Below are positions 6,435 to 11,664 of a DNA stretch of 11,664 bases, piece after piece. The notes beneath the pieces are model-generated. The model did not search any database. It saw only the letters and a list, made by a program, of their open reading frames with translations, and had not been told where the DNA came from. The position numbers and the translations under genes were made by a program. Position 1 is the stretch's first letter. Every line of letters starts with the position of its first letter. The stretch is from Lachnospiraceae bacterium (lineage in GTDB: Bacteria; Bacillota; Clostridia; Lachnospirales; Lachnospiraceae), in NCBI GenBank assembly GCA_009774345.1, contig VSNR01000138.1, positions 1-11,664 of the forward strand, given 5' to 3'.

Positions 6435-9400
6435 TCACAGCTCCGCAATATTCACCAGCGTCAGCGGGTTGTCGTTCTTGTTTTCTAGGCTTGTCGCAAG
6501 CGCCTTTGCGGTATCCAGCGCCGTGATGCAGTTCACGCCTGTCTCGATCGAGGTCCGTCGTATCAGAAATCCGTCTCTTGACTTATCGCGCCCCTGCGTT
6601 GGCGTGTCAATCACAAGGTCAATTTTATGCCCCAGTATCAAATCCATCACCGTCGGGGATTCCTGCTGGATTTTATTGACTTTGTTTGCTTTGACGCCTG
6701 CGTCATTCAGCGCTTTTGCTGTGCTGCGCGTCGCATAGATCGTATATCCCAGCTTCGCAAACCGCCTGCCGATCTCGATCGCCTCGCCCTTGTCTGCATC
6801 CTTCACTGTAATAATCATCCGCTTATGCTTGGGCAGGTCGATTCCTGCACCCAGAAATGCCTTATACAATGCCTCGTTAAAAGTTTTGGCAATGCCAAGA
6901 CACTCGCCTGTGGACTTCATCTCCGGTCCAAGGCTGATCTCTGCCCCTCTGATTTTCTCAAAGGAGAACACTGGCATCTTCACTGCCACATAGTCCGCCT
7001 CTCTCTGTAAACCGGGCTCATAGCCAAGCTCCCGGATGGTCTTTCCAATAATCACTTCTGTCGCAAGGTCCACAATCGGGATGCCTGTCACCTTACTGAT
7101 ATACGGAACCGTTCTCGAAGAGCGGGGATTAACCTCAATCACAAACACTTCCTCGCCGACAGCGATAAACTGAATATTGATCAAGCCCTTCACATGCAGC
7201 GCTTTTGCCAGCCGCCTTGTGTATTCGGCAATCGTCTCTTTTACCTGATCGGTGATCGTGTGCGCCGGGTAGACAGAAATCGAATCGCCGGAGTGAACTC
7301 CTGTTCTCTCTATATGCTCCATAATCCCCGGAATCAAGATTTCTGTACCGTCACACACGGCATCCACCTCAAGCTCCTTGCCCTGCAAGTACTTGTCTAC
7401 GAGAATCGGATGGTCCTGCGCAATGCGGTTGATGATCTCCATAAACTCCTCGATCTCCGCGTCGGAAATCGCAATCTGCATGCCCTGCCCGCCAAGCACA
7501 TACGAAGGTCTGACAAGCACTGGATACCCAAGACGGTTTGCAACCTCCTTCGCCTCCTCGGCTGTATAAACTGTACCGCCCGCCGCGCGCGGAATCTTCG
7601 TCTCCTCCAAAATCTTGTCAAAAAGCTCTCTGTCCTCCGCGGCGTCAACATCCTCTGCCTTCGTTCCCAGTATCGGCACGCCCATCTTCATCAGGCTCTC
7701 TGTGAGCTTGATCGCCGTCTGTCCGCCAAACTGCACCACCGCCCCATCGGGTTTCTCAAAGTTGACGATGTTCTCCACATCCTCCGGCGTCAACGGCTCA
7801 AAATAGAGCTTGTCGGCAATATCAAAGTCGGTGCTGACGGTCTCAGGATTATTGTTGACGATGATCGTCTCATATCCCGCCTTTGCAAACGCCCACGTTG
7901 CATGGACAGAACAGTAGTCAAACTCAATTCCCTGCCCGATGCGAATCGGGCCTGAGCCAAGCACCAGCACCTTTTTTGGCGGATTGGTCTCCACTGCCTC
8001 GTTGACGCCATCATAACAGGAATAATAATATGGCGTACTTGCCTCAAACTCTGCCGCACAGGTATCAACCATCTTAAACGAAGCCGTCACATGATTCGCA
8101 TCGCGCATCTGTTTCACCGCGGACTCCTCGATCCCGGCAAGCCGCGCGATCACGCTGTCAGGAAATTCCAGCCGCTTTGCCTCTTTTAACAATTCCAGCG
8201 AAAGGGGCTGTGTCTCCAGTACGTGTTCCATCTCCACAAGCACCGCAAGCTTGTCAATAAACCATCGGTCAATCCGCGTAATCTCATAGATGGTATCATA
8301 ATCAATGCCTTTTCTGAGCGCCTCCGCAATGACATAGATGCGCTGGTCATCGACCTTCTGCATCCGCCGAAGCAGCGCCTCCCTGTCAAGCGCTGAAAAA
8401 TCATAGCTTCGAAGGCAGTCCACATGCTGTTCGAGCGAGCGGATCGCCTTCATGAGCGCCCCCTCAAAGTTCGTACAGATGCTCATGACCTCTCCTGTCG
8501 CTTTCATCTGTGTCGTCAGTGTCCGCTTCGCCGTGATAAATTTGTCAAAAGGAAGCCTTGGCATCTTGACAACACAGTAGTCGAGCGCCGGCTCAAAGCT
8601 TGCGTAGGTCTTGCCTGTGATGGCATTTTTGATCTCGTCGAGCGTGTAGCCGAGTGCGATCTTTGCGGCAACCTTGGCGATCGGATAGCCTGTCGCCTTG
8701 GATGCGAGCGCAGAGGAACGGCTCACGCGGGGATTCACCTCGATTACACAGTACTCAAAACTCGTCGGGTGCAGCGCAAACTGCACATTGCATCCGCCTG
8801 TGATATTTAACTCGGAAATAATATTGAGCGCCGAAGTCCGAAGCATCTGATATTCTTTGTCACTCAGCGTCTGCGAAGGCGCCACGACAATACTGTCTCC
8901 TGTGTGGACGCCGACCGGATCAATATTTTCCATATTACATACGGTGATACAGTTCCCCGCGCTGTCGCGCATCACCTCGTACTCTATTTCCTTCCAGCCA
9001 GCAATACAGCGCTCGACCAGCACCTGTCCCACGCGGGAGAGCCTGAGTCCATTTTCAAGGATTTCTTCTAATTCAAGCTGGTTGTGCGCGATGCCGCCGC
9101 CGCTGCCGCCAAGTGTATACGCCGGGCGCAGCACCACTGGATAGCCAATCGTATTGGTAAACGCCACGCCATCCTCGACATTCTCAACGACAAGAGACGC
9201 CGCGCAGGGCTCGCCAATCTTTTCCATCGTGTCCTTGAATTCCTGCCGGTCCTCCGCTTTTCGGATTGTGGCGGCGGTTGTGCCAAGGAGCTTTACATTA
9301 TGAGAAGCCAGAAATCCGCTCTCCTCCAGCTCCATGCCAAGATTGAGCCCTGCCTGACCGCCCAGCGTTGGCAGTATCGAATCTGGTTTTTCCTTCTCAA

Positions 9401-9632
9401 TAATCTGCTCTAAGACGCTTGCTGTCAGCGGCTCGATATAAACTTTGTCAGCAATGTCACGGTCTGTCATGATCGTCGCCGGGTTTGAATTTACAAGCAC
9501 CACCTCGATGCCTTCCTCTTTGAGCGAACGGCACGCCTGTGTGCCGGCATAGTCAAACTCCGCAGCCTGTCCAATGACGATAGGGCCTGAACCGATCACC
9601 ATTACTTTTTTAACATTTGGATTCTTAGGCAT
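6435..9632 (-). CDS. carB: Carbamoyl-phosphate synthase large subunit
   Basis: 1065 residues, the normal length. With CarA it makes carbamoyl phosphate from bicarbonate, glutamine-derived ammonia and two ATP, feeding pyrimidine and arginine synthesis. The two homologous synthetase halves are plain: VIGSGPIVIGQAAEFDYAG (12-30) and its copy LGSGPIRIGQGIEFDY in the second half. Each carries an ATP-grasp domain (RPAYTLGGSGGG at 169-180; RPSYVLGGQGMQ in the second). The last 129 residues, from about 937, form the MGS-like allosteric domain (TQGRDKSRDGFLIRR). The ATG overlaps the last base of the carA stop (TAATG) and has a strong AAAGGAGGTG eight bases upstream, inside carA. A start at this ATG gives the family's usual MPK N-terminus. 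The stop lies two bases before the queH ATG. Whether it is the pyrimidine- or arginine-regulated copy cannot be told here. Confidence 0.98.
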   Translation of the reverse strand: MPKNPNVKKVMVIGSGPIVIGQAAEFDYAGTQACRSLKEEGIEVVLVNSNPATIMTDRDIADKVYIEPLTASVLEQIIEKEKPDSILPTLGGQAGLNLGMELEESGFLASHNVKLLGTTAATIRKAEDRQEFKDTMEKIGEPCAASLVVENVEDGVAFTNTIGYPVVLRPAYTLGGSGGGIAHNQLELEEILENGLRLSRVGQVLVERCIAGWKEIEYEVMRDSAGNCITVCNMENIDPVGVHTGDSIVVAPSQTLSDKEYQMLRTSALNIISELNITGGCNVQFALHPTSFEYCVIEVNPRVSRSSALASKATGYPIAKVAAKIALGYTLDEIKNAITGKTYASFEPALDYCVVKMPRLPFDKFITAKRTLTTQMKATGEVMSICTNFEGALMKAIRSLEQHVDCLRSYDFSALDREALLRRMQKVDDQRIYVIAEALRKGIDYDTIYEITRIDRWFIDKLAVLVEMEHVLETQPLSLELLKEAKRLEFPDSVIARLAGIEESAVKQMRDANHVTASFKMVDTCAAEFEASTPYYYSCYDGVNEAVETNPPKKVLVLGSGPIRIGQGIEFDYCSVHATWAFAKAGYETIIVNNNPETVSTDFDIADKLYFEPLTPEDVENIVNFEKPDGAVVQFGGQTAIKLTESLMKMGVPILGTKAEDVDAAEDRELFDKILEETKIPRAAGGTVYTAEEAKEVANRLGYPVLVRPSYVLGGQGMQIAISDAEIEEFMEIINRIAQDHPILVDKYLQGKELEVDAVCDGTEILIPGIMEHIERTGVHSGDSISVYPAHTITDQVKETIAEYTRRLAKALHVKGLINIQFIAVGEEVFVIEVNPRSSRTVPYISKVTGIPIVDLATEVIIGKTIRELGYEPGLQREADYVAVKMPVFSFEKIRGAEISLGPEMKSTGECLGIAKTFNEALYKAFLGAGIDLPKHKRMIITVKDADKGEAIEIGRRFAKLGYTIYATRSTAKALNDAGVKANKVNKIQQESPTVMDLILGHKIDLVIDTPTQGRDKSRDGFLIRRTSIETGVNCITALDTAKALATSLENKNDNPLTLVNIAEL

Positions 9633-10846
9633 TATCTTGACACCTCCTTTTTTGCAAGATTTTGAGCATGATTCATTCTGTCAATAAAACGGTCAAACAG
9701 ATAGCCGGAGTCCTGCGGGCCACAGCACGCTTCTGGATGAAACTGGACAGTAAAAATATTTTTTCCTGTGTAATCAAGCCCCTCATTGGTCCCGTCATTG
9801 ACATTGATAAATGCGGGGGTTGCCACACTTTTGTCCAGCTTGTCGGTGTCCACCACATACCCGTGATTCTGCGAGGAAATATACACTCTTCCCGTGGCAA
9901 GATCTTTGACTGGATGATTGCCGCCTCTGTGCCCATATTTCATTTTGTAAGTGTCTGCCCCTGTCGCCAGCGCCATGAGCTGATGCCCTAAGCAGATCGC
10001 AAAAATAGGAATGTCTGTATCATACAGCTTCTTGATTTCCGCGATGATCGCGGTACACTCTTTCGGGTCTCCGGGTCCGTTCGAGAGCATGATGCCGTCA
10101 GGACTGGATGCGATGATCTCTGATGCCGGCGTTGTCGCTGGATAGACCGTCACATCACACCCTCTTATTTTGAGGGAATAGGCGATATTATCCTTTGTGC
10201 CAAGGTCAAGGAGCGCCACCCGTTTGCCAATGCCATTCAAAGTTTTGACAAGCGACGGTTTTTTCTCCCGCTCTCCTGCCTCATACGCAGCCTGCACAAA
10301 CTTTGCGCTCCCAGAGAGTGCGCCGTTTTCGGAGAGATCCCGGGAACCTTTTAGCTCATACTTTTCTTTGCAGGTAACTTTCTCAACAACTTTGCCTGTT
10401 GTGTAGGCTTTTAATCTTGGAAGCACCTCCTCGAGTCTGTAGTGTGCATCTGTTGTTATCATACCGTTCATCGTGCCCTTTTTGCGCAAAATCTTTGTGA
10501 GCGCTCTGGTGTCAATGCCCGCAATCCCCGGTACGTTATTCTCTTCTAAAAACTGCTGAATGGAAAAATCTGCTCTGAAATTGCTGAAATTCCTAGATAA
10601 TTCCCGAACAATGAATCCGTCGGGCCAAGGTTTCTTAGACTCCATGTCATCCTTGCAGATGCCATAGTTTCCGATCAATGGATAGGTCATGCACACTGCC
10701 TGTCCTGCATAGGACGGGTCAGTGAGCACTTCAAGATATCCTGCCATAGAGGTATTAAAAACGATTTCACTGACTACTTCCCTGTCGGCACCGATCTGAA
10801 TCCCCTCAAATACGGTGCCATCCTCCAAAATTAAAAACGCCTTCAT
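9632..10846 (-). CDS. carA: Carbamoyl-phosphate synthase small subunit (glutamine amidotransferase)
   Basis: 404 residues. It hydrolyses glutamine and passes ammonia to CarB. The N-terminal CPSase small-chain domain covers about 1-150 (NTSMAGYLEVLTDPSY; GIAGIDTRALTK). The class I amidotransferase domain starts near 210 and has the triad: Cys285 in ICLGHQ, His370 and Glu372 in QFHPEA, with KMKYGHRGGNHPV between. The linker between the domains (about 159-207) is some 20 residues longer than in the E. coli protein as I remember it, and the motif after the triad reads HPEACCGPQD, where Ser-Pro is more usual than Cys-Cys. Both look like lineage variation, since all catalytic residues remain. The ATG has AGGTGAT just upstream. 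It is the first gene of the operon, with a strong promoter about 35 bases away. The short leader leaves no room for a PyrR attenuator. Confidence 0.97.
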   Translation of the reverse strand: MKAFLILEDGTVFEGIQIGADREVVSEIVFNTSMAGYLEVLTDPSYAGQAVCMTYPLIGNYGICKDDMESKKPWPDGFIVRELSRNFSNFRADFSIQQFLEENNVPGIAGIDTRALTKILRKKGTMNGMITTDAHYRLEEVLPRLKAYTTGKVVEKVTCKEKYELKGSRDLSENGALSGSAKFVQAAYEAGEREKKPSLVKTLNGIGKRVALLDLGTKDNIAYSLKIRGCDVTVYPATTPASEIIASSPDGIMLSNGPGDPKECTAIIAEIKKLYDTDIPIFAICLGHQLMALATGADTYKMKYGHRGGNHPVKDLATGRVYISSQNHGYVVDTDKLDKSVATPAFINVNDGTNEGLDYTGKNIFTVQFHPEACCGPQDSGYLFDRFIDRMNHAQNLAKKEVSR

Positions 10847-10881
10847 CTTATCACCTGTGCTTTCTTTCTCATAATCGGTTT

Positions 10882-10910
10882 ATTATATCACAAGAAATTA
10901 TGGCATTCAA
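10882..10910 (-). promoter_or_regulatory. Sigma-A promoter of the carAB-queH-argS operon
   Basis: On the minus strand TTGAAT (-35, bases 10905-10910) and a perfect TATAAT (-10, bases 10882-10887) are 17 bases apart, and TG one base before the -10 gives an extended -10. Transcription would start near 10875, so the leader is about 30 bases. No terminator-like hairpin lies between promoter and carA. Confidence 0.85.
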
Positions 10911-10930
10911 GATTTTCTTTTACATGATTT

Positions 10931-11158
10931 TTACATCATTCCTTTTAACTGTGCAAACAAGTCCAAGTCACTCTGTGTAACCTTCATGTTTGTGTTGTAC
11001 TCTTTGCCCTCCGGGCTTGTGACCTTGACCTCAATAATGGTGCCGTCTGCGATCGCTTCCTGCCCCACTGCCTGCATAAAAGGCATAAACTTGGGGTGGT
11101 TTTTGTTGAACGTGTCCCATGCCCCCTTAAATTTCATAATTGCTGTAAAATCCATCAT
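10931..11158 (-). CDS. Small conserved-looking protein of unknown function
   Basis: 75 residues, probably cytoplasmic, no signal peptide or membrane segment; not recognised. The start at 11156-11158 is chosen because AAAGGAG lies nine bases upstream; the frame continues to 11185, but an ATG at 11165-11167 touches that site and the ATG at 11183-11185 lies upstream of it. The protein is rich in Met, Lys and Phe. An amphipathic-looking N-terminal half (AIMKFKGAWDTFNKNHPKF) is followed by a beta-like stretch (GTIIEVKVTSPEG, then NTNMKVT) and a short acidic helix ending in two Met. It lies 20 bases upstream of the car promoter with no clear terminator, so some read-through into carA is possible. 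A terminator separates it from the gene before it, and I see no clear promoter of its own. Confidence 0.75.
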   Translation of the reverse strand: MMDFTAIMKFKGAWDTFNKNHPKFMPFMQAVGQEAIADGTIIEVKVTSPEGKEYNTNMKVTQSDLDLFAQLKGMM

Positions 11159-11206
11159 ACGCTCCATCTCCTTTTGATTCTTCATGAATAATTGTGAAAA
11201 TACAGT

Positions 11207-11228
11207 AAAAAAGCACCACGCGGTGGTG
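11207..11228 (-). terminator. Rho-independent terminator between two small genes
   Basis: On the minus strand CACCAC (11223-11228) and GTGGTG (11214-11219) pair around CGC and are followed, after one C, by TTTTTT (11207-11212). It lies 18 bases after the stop of the 86-residue gene. A six-pair stem may allow partial read-through into the 75-residue gene. Confidence 0.8.
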
Positions 11229-11246
11229 ATACTTCTCTCCTATGTA

Positions 11247-11507
11247 CTATATCAGGTAATTAACACTCTTCTCGTCCAGATTCTGCGCCGTCATGGCAGC
11301 CTTTGCTTCGTCTGTCTGAAATCTGTTAATATAGAAGGAATACTTCATTCTGCACTCAAAATGCCCTTTTTTCATCTCCCTCACTTTATCAACTTTGATC
11401 AGATACGAAACTCCCTCTTTTAAAAAGGCTTTTTCAATCGTCTTCTTCACTGTCTCATCATAAGTTTCTGCAAAAGCGACTTCCCGCCCCTGATTTTTCT
11501 CTGCCAT
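11247..11507 (-). CDS. Small protein of unknown function
   Basis: 86 residues, not recognised. The ATG at 11505-11507 is used: AAAGGA lies 10 bases upstream, while the in-frame GTG at 11514-11516 is one base from it. The protein is charged and soluble-looking (REVAFAETYDETVKKTIEK, then KVDKVREMKKGHFECRMKY), consistent with an alpha/beta fold of one helix followed by strands; a single Cys is present. No export signal, metal motif or clear helix-turn-helix is visible. It has its own promoter overlapped by a palindrome and its own terminator, so it is a single-gene unit. Its real coding status is supported by the ribosome binding site, promoter and terminator around it. Confidence 0.75.
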   Translation of the reverse strand: MAEKNQGREVAFAETYDETVKKTIEKAFLKEGVSYLIKVDKVREMKKGHFECRMKYSFYINRFQTDEAKAAMTAQNLDEKSVNYLI

Positions 11508-11530
11508 TCCCGTCACATCCTTTATACTGA

Positions 11531-11571
11531 TATACTATTATAGTATAGACCGAAATGGAAAAAAAGTACAA
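11531..11571 (-). promoter_or_regulatory. Promoter with overlapping palindromic operator-like site
   Basis: On the minus strand TTGTAC (-35, bases 11566-11571) and TATACT (-10, bases 11542-11547) are 18 bases apart; a TATAAT at 11537-11542 is an alternative -10. Bases 11531-11547 form an inverted repeat with arms TATACTA and TAGTATA around TTA, covering both -10 candidates. A repressor bound here would block the promoter of the 86-residue gene. The exact -10 in use is uncertain. Confidence 0.5.
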
Positions 11572-11664
11572 TTGACATATTTACTAATAAATACTTTCTT
11601 ATTGATTTATTTTTTGTAACAATCTTGTGATAATCCATCCATATTCTTAACAAACTCTTTATAC

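Noticed and set aside
7194..7955. 253-residue open frame on the plus strand
   Set aside because: Antisense to carB with no family resemblance; GC-skewed third positions of carB explain the long frame.
10846..10873. Nine-codon mini-ORF (MRKKAQVIR) overlapping the carA start, a possible arginine-sensing leader peptide
   Set aside because: It has no ribosome binding site, would begin about three bases from the predicted transcript start, and there is no attenuator hairpin; two Arg codons are not enough to claim leader control.
11572..11577. TTGACA on the plus strand as a promoter for a rightward gene
   Set aside because: No -10-like sequence lies 16-18 bases downstream and no gene is visible to the right within the window.

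Overview
The window looks like a chromosomal segment from an anaerobic low-to-mid GC Firmicute, most likely a Clostridia/Lachnospiraceae-type gut anaerobe. This is inferred from gene content (an [FeFe]-hydrogenase-like sensor, a stand-alone TrpB2, QueH instead of QueG, strong AGGAGG-type ribosome binding sites, tRNA genes without an encoded CCA) and not from any database match. Most of it is ordinary housekeeping sequence. Every protein gene lies on the minus strand; two tRNA genes at the left edge lie on the plus strand and converge on them.

Layout, left to right. 1-173: tRNA-Val(UAC), missing only its first base, and elongator tRNA-Met(CAU). About 185-211: a Rho-independent terminator for the minus-strand gene that follows. 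226-1596: TrpB2-type tryptophan synthase beta chain with its own good sigma-A promoter (1639-1667). 1676-3631: a cytoplasmic protein joining two ferredoxin clusters, an [FeFe]-hydrogenase H-domain, an extra Cys-rich Fe-S module and a methyl-accepting chemotaxis signalling domain; this is the most interesting gene here. 3632-4042: about 400 bases without a gene, AT-rich with small repeats, then a GC-rich 45-base bulged hairpin and the terminator of the next operon.

4043-10846: a tightly packed operon transcribed carA - carB - queH - argS, from a near-consensus promoter at 10882-10910 to the terminator at 3991-4027. carA/carB overlap by one base, carB/queH and queH/argS are separated by two bases, and ribosome binding sites lie inside the preceding genes, so translation is probably coupled. 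CarAB makes carbamoyl phosphate for pyrimidine and arginine synthesis, ArgS charges tRNA-Arg, and QueH completes queuosine in tRNA, so the operon mixes precursor supply with tRNA charging and modification.

10931-11507: two small proteins of unknown function (75 and 86 residues) on the same strand, separated by a terminator. The upstream one has a promoter whose -10 region lies in a 17-base palindrome, a plausible operator. The remaining bases to 11664 are AT-rich upstream DNA with no gene seen.

For three genes (the hydrogenase-like sensor, queH and the 86-residue gene) the longest reading frame begins at a GTG that sits against or on the Shine-Dalgarno sequence; an in-frame ATG a few codons later has proper spacing and is used here. 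argS and the 75-residue gene were also trimmed to internal ATGs on the same grounds. No CRISPR array, insertion sequence, phage gene, T-box or recognisable riboswitch was seen.
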